24,081 bases of DNA, taken from JAHEIJ01 sp040235565. Its GTDB lineage: Bacteria; Pseudomonadota; Gammaproteobacteria; UBA6429; Thiohalophilaceae. Below the pieces are notes generated by a model. It was given only the letters and a program-made list of their open reading frames with translations. It made no database searches and had not been told where the DNA came from. The position numbers were made by a program, and so were the translations under genes. Positions 16,765 to 23,115 of this stretch are shown here, piece by piece (positions within the stretch are counted from its first letter, which is position 1; each line of letters opens with the position of its first letter). The stretch spans positions 1 through 24,081 of the forward strand of contig JBECLA010000153.1 of assembly GCA_040235565.1 (NCBI GenBank). Direction: 5' to 3'.

Positions 16765-18748
16765 AAAATACCAGATTCATTGTCGCTATCATGACGACCA
16801 GGAACAGGATGGTCATAATCCCCCCCGCCCGCATAAAGTCAGGCACACGATAACCGCCCGGCCCCATGATCAAGGCATTGACCTGGTGAGTGGGAATCAA
16901 AAATGAATTCGAAGTGGCAAGGGCGACGGTGATGGCAAACATAACAGGATCCGCATCAACGCCAATGGCGATATTGACAGCCAACGGGACCAGCAGCACG
17001 GTCGCGCCCACATTGGACATCACCAGGGTAAAGAACGTCGCTAGGATGGCAACCACGGATTGAATCACCCAGATCGGCATATGGCCCACGACGGAAATTG
17101 TCTGCTCGGCAATCCACTTGGCGGTGCCGCTGGTCTCGACTGCCAGGCCAAGTGGAATTAATGAGGCCAGCAAAAACACCGTCCGCCAGCTCACCGCCTC
17201 ATACGCTTCCTCGATACTCAGTACGCCCGATAACACCATACCAACTGCCCCGGTCAACAAGGCGATCGACAAACGCACGTCTGTGAACAAGACGAGAAAC
17301 AGGGCGATACCAAAAAATAACAGCGCCCAGCCAAGTTTATGGGGGCGCAATTCTTCATGTGGAAACTCCGTCGTCACCACGACAAAGTTGCGATTTTTTT
17401 CCAGGCGCGCCAATGCATCCCAGGTCGTGTGGACAATCATGGTGTCACCGGCTTTTAACGGCAGATCACGGATGCCCTCGCCTTCTCGCAGTGTTTCACC
17501 ATCCCGATGCAGGGCGACCATGGCGACGCCATAAGTCTTGCGCATCCACACATCACGGGCACTCTTGCCAATCAGGTTTGAACCGGGCGGTATCACGACC
17601 TCACCGATGCCGGCCTTGGCCGAGGACAGGACTTCGGTAAAGGTTTCTACTTCCTTGCGTAATTGCAAGCCATAACGTTTAACGAATGCTTTCAGGTTAT
17701 CCGGAGTTCCCAGAATGCCCAGAACAGTACCTGTTTCAATACCGATATCGCGTGCCAGACTGCCAGGACCGACACGCAAATCATCACTGCCACGCAATGC
17801 CGCAATGACACGAATCCGGTCACGATGTTCAATATCATCAAGTTGTTTGCCGACCAGTGCACTATCTTGTGGTACGACTACTTCAAACAGGCTGTAATTC
17901 AGACCATATACATCCTGAAAATATTTCATGGTATCGCTGCCGGTAACGCCTTTTACCTTATCACTGGATGGCAAAACGAATCGGCCAGCGATGACGAAAT
18001 AAATTACACCGACCGCAACCAGTGCCAGACCCACCGGGGTGACGCTAAACAGGGACAAGGTCTCCATTTGTTGTGCCGCCGGCAGCGCTTTATTCGAGGT
18101 AAGAATCAGATCATTGAGTAGAATCAGCGGACTGGAACCAACCATGGTCACTGTCCCGCCGAGGATGGCACAGAAGCCCATCGGCATAAGCAGCCGTGAC
18201 ATTGGCAAACCTGAACGGGCTGATATTCGAGAAACGACCGGGAGAAACAAGGCAGCGGCGCCGACATTCTGCATGAAGCTGGATATGATCCCTACAGTAC
18301 CGGATATAATCGGAATTACCCGTGTTTCGCTGTTGCCTCCGATCTGTAAGATTTTGGTGGCAACCTTACTCATGATCCCGGTTTTATCCAGTCCGGCACC
18401 AATGACCATGACGGCGATAATCGAAATAACCGCATTACTGGCAAAGCCGTCGAATAAATGATTACTGTCGACAAGACCCTGCTCCAGTCCCATCAATGGT
18501 GCAAAAAGGGATGTCAGACCAAGCAATACCATCACGGTGGTGGCAGCAACATCTACGCCAACCACTTCAAAGGCAAATAAATAAATGGTTAATAAAAGAA
18601 TTGCACATACCCATGCAATTTCAATTGTTGGTACTAGTGTTGCGATGTACAGGGCGGCCAGAATAAATATTGTTCCCGCGATATATTGCGTACGATTCAG
18701 GCTACCCGTCTGAATTATGACACGTTCTTCATCAGCGAGTGAAATCAA
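16763..18748 (-). CDS. SLC13/DASS-type anion permease with two RCK_C (TrkA-C) domains
   Basis: A 661-aa membrane protein. The N-terminal membrane half includes the substrate-site-like motif MQNVGAAALFLP (159-170) and GGTVTMVGSSPLILL (197-211). Two cytosolic RCK_C domains follow at ~285-360 (ALVGKQLDDIEHRDRIRVIA) and ~375-455 (NLIGKSARDV, ending GDTMIVHT). The C-terminal membrane half has the related VMSNVGATVLLVPLA (576-590) and NSFLIPTHQVNALI. This membrane / two RCK_C / membrane order is that of SLC13-family permeases, some of which carry sulfate (the SLT/SAC1 type). The substrate here is not proven. The start codon is TTG, with AAGGAG eight bases upstream. Its own downstream terminator is not evident. 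Confidence 0.9.
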   Translation of the reverse strand: MISLADEERVIIQTGSLNRTQYIAGTIFILAALYIATLVPTIEIAWVCAILLLTIYLFAFEVVGVDVAATTVMVLLGLTSLFAPLMGLEQGLVDSNHLFDGFASNAVISIIAVMVIGAGLDKTGIMSKVATKILQIGGNSETRVIPIISGTVGIISSFMQNVGAAALFLPVVSRISARSGLPMSRLLMPMGFCAILGGTVTMVGSSPLILLNDLILTSNKALPAAQQMETLSLFSVTPVGLALVAVGVIYFVIAGRFVLPSSDKVKGVTGSDTMKYFQDVYGLNYSLFEVVVPQDSALVGKQLDDIEHRDRIRVIAALRGSDDLRVGPGSLARDIGIETGTVLGILGTPDNLKAFVKRYGLQLRKEVETFTEVLSSAKAGIGEVVIPPGSNLIGKSARDVWMRKTYGVAMVALHRDGETLREGEGIRDLPLKAGDTMIVHTTWDALARLEKNRNFVVVTTEFPHEELRPHKLGWALLFFGIALFLVLFTDVRLSIALLTGAVGMVLSGVLSIEEAYEAVSWRTVFLLASLIPLGLAVETSGTAKWIAEQTISVVGHMPIWVIQSVVAILATFFTLVMSNVGATVLLVPLAVNIAIGVDADPVMFAITVALATSNSFLIPTHQVNALIMGPGGYRVPDFMRAGGIMTILFLVVMIATMNLVF

Positions 18749-18856
18749 CGTAGATACTCCTTAAATACAATTATTAATACGATTCAGTCTTCTCCTGTTA
18801 CAAACCAGAGTCTGTTCTGCCTGGTTAACCTTTTAATCCGGTGTGGATCATGTGAT

Positions 18857-18902
18857 AAAAAACCACATCCAACCAAACCCGATTGGTTTGCCTGGATGTG
18901 GT
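18857..18902 (-). terminator. Strong terminator hairpin downstream of the 19008-19562 gene
   Basis: A 10-bp perfect stem (arms 18862-18871 and 18893-18902), a 2x2 internal loop, a 6-bp inner stem (CAAACC/GGTTTG) and a 5-nt loop. On the minus strand it is followed by five or six T. It lies about 105 bp past the stop at 19008 and insulates that gene from the transporter, so the two are probably separate units. Confidence 0.72.
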
Positions 18903-19007
18903 AAAAAATCAGCGCACTCCTCTTCCCTGTTAAACCACGACAACCTGTGGGACGTCTTACGATGACTCACTTTAAAATGTGCACTGACAATTTTTATATC
19001 GAAGCTT

Positions 19008-19562
19008 TCAACCGGCATAGATTCTACGAAGCTGCATTGATGAGGCGGGATCGATCAACACCATGGGTATTGCCGGCTTCATGCCTTTCTTCAATACTTC
19101 TTCTTCCATCAATTTATTAACAATCAGGTCATTGGGTTGCGCCAGAATGTAGGTAAGCAGGTGTTGATTCTGGATGTAGGCGGCAACATCCTGCACCGTA
19201 TCATCTGACAGCTCGACCCGGTGATAGGCCACACCCTCGCGGCGTAATTGCTTCACCACATTGTCTGCCCACCTGTCATCGGTCGCGCCGTGAAACAGAA
19301 GGTCAAATTGGGCGCCGAACCAACTGAAAGTATGCAGGGCATAATCCATCAGCATCTCAACGCCGGTCCCATCGCTGATGATCGCGATGCGTTTACGCGT
19401 GGGCATCGGTCGCAAAACCCGCGAGGCATTCGAGGCCGCCTGTTTTGGTTCCAGCTCAACGCCAACCGCCTCCAACTTTTCGTGCATCGGCAGCATTTCA
19501 CCGGCATTCTGATGTGCCAGCCCGGTCAGCATGCGCTTCAAATCTTCGGTTAACTTTTTCAA
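19008..19562 (-). CDS. Uncharacterised alpha/beta protein, possibly universal-stress-like
   Basis: The open frame begins with ATG at 19610 (200 aa). I favour the TTG at 19562 (184 aa) because AAGAGGAG sits eight bases before it, while the ATG has only GGGGAG thirteen bases away. A helical N-terminus (KKLTEDLKRMLTGL) is followed by an alpha/beta domain starting KRIAIISDGTGVEMLMDYALHTFSWFG and containing FDLLFHG and a C-terminal PMVLID strand. The alternation of strands and helices recalls universal stress or other Rossmann-like proteins, but no diagnostic nucleotide-binding motif is visible. No signal or TM. It is a single gene with its own terminator, divergent from the histidine kinase. Function unknown. 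Confidence 0.68.
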   Translation of the reverse strand: MKKLTEDLKRMLTGLAHQNAGEMLPMHEKLEAVGVELEPKQAASNASRVLRPMPTRKRIAIISDGTGVEMLMDYALHTFSWFGAQFDLLFHGATDDRWADNVVKQLRREGVAYHRVELSDDTVQDVAAYIQNQHLLTYILAQPNDLIVNKLMEEEVLKKGMKPAIPMVLIDPASSMQLRRIYAG

Positions 19563-19639
19563 CTCAAGCACTCCTCTTGGCTGTACTGATCTATAAGGAG
19601 CAATGGCCATGCCAGGTTGCTGACTCCCCTAACATGCTG

Positions 19640-19668
19640 TTTTTAATAGAATTACTATTGCTTATAAT
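19640..19668 (+). promoter_or_regulatory. Candidate promoter for the kinase / sigma-54 regulator operon
   Basis: A perfect -10 TATAAT lies at 19663-19668. The best -35 at 17-bp spacing is weak (TTTTTA, 19640-19645). The same AT patch read on the minus strand gives TATAAG with TTGCAA 19 bp upstream, a possible promoter for the divergent gene, so the two promoters may overlap. Confidence 0.3.
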
Positions 19669-19751
19669 CCTCCCGGTGTTTCATCTTGCAACAGAAATAC
19701 CATTATCGTGTAATACTCCTTTAATTCTTATGATTTTTCACTATATTATTA

Positions 19752-19770
19752 ATGTTGCTATTTGTAACAT
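19752..19770 (+). promoter_or_regulatory. Dyad upstream of the histidine kinase gene
   Basis: ATGTTGCTATTTGTAACAT is a 19-nt interrupted palindrome with six of seven arm pairs matched (ATGTTGC / GTAACAT). It lies 33 bp before the kinase ATG and resembles the TGT-N10/11-ACA sites of some sigma-54 activators. It may be an autoregulatory site for the regulator encoded downstream (inference). Confidence 0.3.
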
Positions 19771-19803
19771 TTAATTTCATCCTGTAACGGTGTTTGCTTA
19801 ATC

Positions 19804-21285
19804 ATGCCGAGCCTAAGGGGCAAAATCACCCTCGCCTATTCAAGCCTGGCCTTGATCGTGGTGGTGCTGTCCGTCATTGCGGTATTTGATTTGTTATTCC
19901 TCGAAAGGCAGGTTCAGGAAGGTGTCGCCGTCTCCGGCTTGAATGCTTCCGTGCTGGAAATGCGACGCCAGGAAAAAAATCTGTTCTTGTATGCCGATCA
20001 CTCAGCCCTGGCTGAAGCTGATAATCTTGCAACGACGATACTTGACACCCTCCGGACCGAACAGGCCGTCTTGGCCGATGTTTCCAGCCATGAAGAAATC
20101 ACTGCCCTGGAACTCGCCATTCATAACTACCGCCAATTGATTGCCGACTGGCGGCCGGATATAAGAAACAAGGGGGCTGCGGAAGCTCGTATTCGTGATC
20201 AGGGACAAAAGATTTCGTCCGTGGTGGAAGCATTCGTTTTACGCGAGCGCCAGGTACTGGCAGATGCGGTACGTAAATCCCGCTGGTCGTTGTTAACTTC
20301 CATGTTGGTGGTCGGTTTGTTGGTCTATCTCGTCGGCAGACTTCTCGCCCGGGCGGTGGTCACTCCCCTGCGACGGCTGGAATCGCGTTTAATGCCGATT
20401 GCCGAGGGCCGTTATGATCATCTGGAAGCGGGTTCCAACGACCGGGAATTTGTAACCTTTGCCGATGCTTTCAACCACATGCTGAAGGAGCTGAACAACC
20501 GTCGCCGCCGGCTGGTGCAATCAGAAAAACTGGCGTCGTTAGGCATTTTGGCGGCCGGGGTGGCCCATGAACTGAATAATCCCCTGTCCAATATCTCTTC
20601 TTCTTGTCAGTTACTGTTAGAAGAACTGGAAACAACAGAACCCGCCCAAATGGAAGCCTGGTTGCGGCAAATTGACAGCGAAACCGAAAGGGCGCGACGG
20701 ATCGTTCTGGATCTCCTCGAATATGCGCGACAACGTGAGTTACAGCTAAAACCCGTCAGGCTGATTGAAATCATCAATAAAACCCAGACCTTGCTTGGCA
20801 AATCACTTCGCAGTGGCAATGTGTCTCTCAATATTGACCTGCCGGAAGATCTTCAGGTGACAGCCGATCCGCATCGGCTGTTACAGGTTTTCATTAATCT
20901 GTTACGTAATGCGATGGATGCCGCAGAAGAGAAAGAACTGTGTATCGAAATTCATGCCAGGGAATGCGGTAATTTGATGGATAACTTGCCCGAGGGGGCT
21001 GAAGTACTGGGCAACCTGGAATATATCAAAGCAAAAGGAAATGTATTTACTGAAATCACCATACATGACAACGGGCCAGGTATTGCTGCAGATGTCCTGC
21101 CGCATATTTTCGACCCTTTCTATACCACCCGGGAACCGGGAAAGGGAATGGGACTCGGATTGTATATTGTTCAGGAGATTATCACGGAACATAACGGCTG
21201 CATCGCAGTAACCTCAGATCCTGATGAAGGCACCCGAATCATCTTGCGATTACCCTGTGGAGACAATGCTGATGAACGAGCATAA
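19804..21285 (+). CDS. Membrane histidine kinase, NtrB-like (HAMP, HisKA, HATPase)
   Basis: A 493-aa protein with TM1 about 8-33, a helical extracytoplasmic domain to about 160 (charged, chemoreceptor-like four-helix character), TM2 about 162-183 and HAMP about 184-237 (VVTPLRRLESRLMPIAEGRYD). HisKA has H255 in LAAGVAHELNNPL; HATPase has N369 in the N-box, DNGPG (422-426), FDPFYTT and GMGLGL (448-453). All catalytic boxes are intact. About 30 extra residues sit between the N and G1 boxes (GNLMDNLPEGAEVLGNLEY). The gene overlaps the sigma-54 regulator by 14 nt, so the two form a cognate pair. No ribosome binding site is obvious at the start. Confidence 0.93.
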   Translation: MPSLRGKITLAYSSLALIVVVLSVIAVFDLLFLERQVQEGVAVSGLNASVLEMRRQEKNLFLYADHSALAEADNLATTILDTLRTEQAVLADVSSHEEITALELAIHNYRQLIADWRPDIRNKGAAEARIRDQGQKISSVVEAFVLRERQVLADAVRKSRWSLLTSMLVVGLLVYLVGRLLARAVVTPLRRLESRLMPIAEGRYDHLEAGSNDREFVTFADAFNHMLKELNNRRRRLVQSEKLASLGILAAGVAHELNNPLSNISSSCQLLLEELETTEPAQMEAWLRQIDSETERARRIVLDLLEYARQRELQLKPVRLIEIINKTQTLLGKSLRSGNVSLNIDLPEDLQVTADPHRLLQVFINLLRNAMDAAEEKELCIEIHARECGNLMDNLPEGAEVLGNLEYIKAKGNVFTEITIHDNGPGIAADVLPHIFDPFYTTREPGKGMGLGLYIVQEIITEHNGCIAVTSDPDEGTRIILRLPCGDNADERA

Positions 21286-22642
21286 CCAGGATCAGGGTAA
21301 ACTGTTGGTCATCGATGATGAGCCTATGGCAGTCGAAAACCTTGCGCATGCCTTGAACAAGGCAGGCTACGAGGTTATCAGCCGCACCAGCGGCCCCAGT
21401 GGTATAAAGGCACTTGAGCAGGATCGATATGATGTCATCCTGACCGATCTTCGCATGGAAAAAGCAGATGGGATGGCTGTGTTAGAACGGGCCCTCGAAG
21501 TTGATCCCGATACCGCTGTTGTCATTATCACCGGTTATGCAACTCTTGATTCCGCCGTACAGGCCATCAAGTCAGGTGCTTATTACTATATCACCAAACC
21601 ATTCCGCCTGGATGAGGTCAGGAAAATTGTCGCCAATGCCATCGAGGGGGTACGCCTTAAACGCGAGAACCGACAATTACGCGACCAGGTCAACAAAATC
21701 AAACCCGGACCACATATCATCACCCAGGACCCGGATATGCAACGGCTTCTGGAAACAGCCAGCCAGATTGCACCAACCGATTGTAATGTGCTTATCAGTG
21801 GTGAAACGGGCACCGGTAAGGAATTGCTTGCACGGTTTATTCATACCAACAGCCATCGCGCTGAAAAACCTTTTGTTGCGGTAAACTGCGGGGCGTTTCA
21901 GGAAGATCTCCTGGCAAATGAACTGTTTGGTCACGAAAAAGGCGCCTACACCGATGCGGGTGAGGCCCGTGCCGGTTTGATTGAAGCGGCCAATGGCGGC
22001 ACCCTGTTTCTGGATGAAATTGCCGAAATGTCGTTAACCATGCAAACCAAATTATTACGGGTGATACAAGAGCAGGAGGTACAACGTCTGGGCAGTACCA
22101 AGCTCTTCCCCGTCAACGTTCGTTTTGTCGCGGCAACAAATCGTGAATTGCGTAACGAAGTCGCGTCAGGACGTTTTCGTCAGGATCTTTTCTTCCGTCT
22201 GGATGTGGTATCACTTCATTTGCCTCCACTGGTTGAACGGCGCGATGACATTCCGTTACTGGCCTATTACTTTTTAAAAAAAATCGCAAAACGTATGGGT
22301 CGGGAGGTGGAAAATATCGAACCTGAGGCCATGATGCTTCTCACGGAGTATGATTATCCAGGCAATGTGCGCGAACTGGAAAATATGATTGAGCGCGGTG
22401 TCGCACTTGCCAATGAAAAAGAATTCACTGCCTCTCTGCTACCACCATTACTTGTGGAGCGCGCGATCCATGTCGTACGCCAGACCGGTGACAGATTACC
22501 TACCCTGGAAGAACGCGAAAACGATTACATAAAGTGGGTGTTAAAACACACGAAAGGCAATCGCACCAGGGCCGCGGAAATTCTGGGTATCGATCGGGTT
22601 TCGTTATGGCGAAAACTGAAAACTTTCGAGGACAGCAATTAG
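21272..22642 (+). CDS. Sigma-54-dependent response regulator, NtrC family
   Basis: A 456-aa protein. The start at ATG 21272 fits GGAG nine bases upstream; ATG 21266 is too close to it, and the open frame continues upstream inside the kinase. The receiver domain (~10-125) has D15/D16, phospho-acceptor D59 in ILTDLRM and K109. The AAA+ domain (~147-385) has Walker A GETGTGKE (177-184), Walker B TLFLDEI with D248-E249, and a sigma-54 contact loop reading GAYTDA (224-229) instead of GAFTGA. A Fis-type HTH occupies 430-452 (NRTRAAEILGIDRVSLWRKL). It activates sigma-54 promoters when phosphorylated by the overlapping kinase. No sigma-54 (-24/-12) promoter was found nearby, so its targets may lie elsewhere. 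Confidence 0.94.
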   Translation: MNEHNQDQGKLLVIDDEPMAVENLAHALNKAGYEVISRTSGPSGIKALEQDRYDVILTDLRMEKADGMAVLERALEVDPDTAVVIITGYATLDSAVQAIKSGAYYYITKPFRLDEVRKIVANAIEGVRLKRENRQLRDQVNKIKPGPHIITQDPDMQRLLETASQIAPTDCNVLISGETGTGKELLARFIHTNSHRAEKPFVAVNCGAFQEDLLANELFGHEKGAYTDAGEARAGLIEAANGGTLFLDEIAEMSLTMQTKLLRVIQEQEVQRLGSTKLFPVNVRFVAATNRELRNEVASGRFRQDLFFRLDVVSLHLPPLVERRDDIPLLAYYFLKKIAKRMGREVENIEPEAMMLLTEYDYPGNVRELENMIERGVALANEKEFTASLLPPLLVERAIHVVRQTGDRLPTLEERENDYIKWVLKHTKGNRTRAAEILGIDRVSLWRKLKTFEDSN

Positions 22643-22812
22643 ACTCTTCACAAAAATATTGTGTTAATACAGCAATCAGGTACAAAATAAAAGTGTACTA
22701 GCTGGAATAAAAATAATATTAATAAAAGATATCTAATTTTTTTATCAAATAAAGCACCAAAACGCTTATCTATTGATTAATACTTCAAAACTTTAGTAAT
22801 TCCTGTTGTTAC

Positions 22813-22832
22813 AAATTGATAAAGATCAATTT
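22813..22832. promoter_or_regulatory. FNR/Anr binding site
   Basis: The core TTGAT-AAAG-ATCAA (22816-22829) matches the FNR consensus TTGAT-N4-ATCAA perfectly, and the dyad extends to 8-bp arms (AAATTGAT / ATCAATTT). It lies upstream of an electron-transfer cytochrome gene, as expected for oxygen-controlled respiration. The centre is 22822.5; for class II activation the start site would be near 22864. Confidence 0.75.
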
Positions 22833-22850
22833 CCATCTACATTCACCTCG

Positions 22851-22870
22851 CAATACGTAGTTCTACGTAT
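22851..22870 (+). promoter_or_regulatory. TACGTA-N4-TACGTA element, copy 1
   Basis: CAATACGTA, four bases, then TACGTAT. The two TACGTA hexamers begin exactly 10 bp apart and here also form an inverted repeat with 8-bp arms around TT (22853-22870). TATATAAA (22903-22910) lies about 33 bp downstream. The binding protein is unknown. Confidence 0.45.
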
Positions 22871-22913
22871 AAACTTTGAATAAAAGATATAAATGAAACA
22901 CTTATATAAAAAG

Positions 22914-22933
22914 CAATACGTAATAATACGTAA
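22914..22933 (+). promoter_or_regulatory. TACGTA-N4-TACGTA element, copy 2
   Basis: Again CAATACGTA, four different bases (ATAA), then TACGTA, 63 bp after copy 1. TATATAAA (22966-22973) follows at nearly the same distance as in copy 1. The shared start, AAGAT in the middle and TATATAAA end suggest a degenerate 63-bp tandem duplication in which the two hexamer pairs were kept. Confidence 0.45.
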
Positions 22934-22980
22934 TTGTACTTATACAAGATCAGAGCAATTTTAACTATATAAAGTAGTTC

Positions 22981-23079
22981 AAGGTGCGGCCCAGGGGGGA
23001 GGCATCGTTCCTGTCATTCCAACTAATCTCCCCGGTTATCTGAAAAGGTACGACCAAAGGGGAGGCATCGTTCCTGTCA
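22981..23079 (+). repeat. Two 35/36-nt direct repeats with flanking complementary arms in the cytochrome leader
   Basis: Copies lie at 22981-23016 and 23045-23079. They share AAGGT.CG.CC at the 5' end and an identical run from GGGGAGGCATCG to CCTGTCA at the 3' end. Each can form a mini-hairpin GGU-NCG-RCC (A-to-G change keeps a U-G pair). Each also has a G-rich arm that pairs with a C-rich arm outside the repeat: GGGGAG (22996-23001) with CTCCCC (23028-23033), and AGGGGA (23058-23063) with TCCCCT (23089-23094). The second copy ends 36 bp before the ATG. No known riboswitch or RNA motif is recognised. Confidence 0.75.
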
Positions 23080-23115
23080 CAAATATAATCCCCTCTATCC
23101 ATAAAGGAGCGAGAG

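Larger units (their letters stand above)
22643..23115 (+). promoter_or_regulatory. Complex regulatory region of the multiheme cytochrome gene
   Basis: 473 bp without a gene. After very AT-rich sequence (22670-22800) there is an FNR box (22813-22832), two TACGTA-pair elements 63 bp apart (22851-22870, 22914-22933), each followed by TATATAAA (22903-22910, 22966-22973), and two 35/36-nt direct repeats (22981-23016, 23045-23079). AAGGAG lies six bases before the ATG. A start site about seven bases past the second TATATA would fall near 22980, placing both direct repeats in the leader RNA (inference). Confidence 0.65.

Noticed and set aside
21941..21958. GAYTDA loop as a sign that the regulator has lost sigma-54 contact
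   Set aside because: As far as I recall, GAFTDA-type loops are common in natural NtrC-family activators, and all other AAA+ motifs are intact.
22649..22663. Terminator after the sigma-54 regulator
   Set aside because: CACAA/TTGTG is too short and AT-rich, and no T-run follows.
22981..23079. Two-repeat CRISPR array (35/36-nt repeats, 28-nt spacer)
   Set aside because: Only two copies, diverged in their 5' half and of unequal length, no cas genes in the window, and placed directly in front of a start codon with structured flanks.
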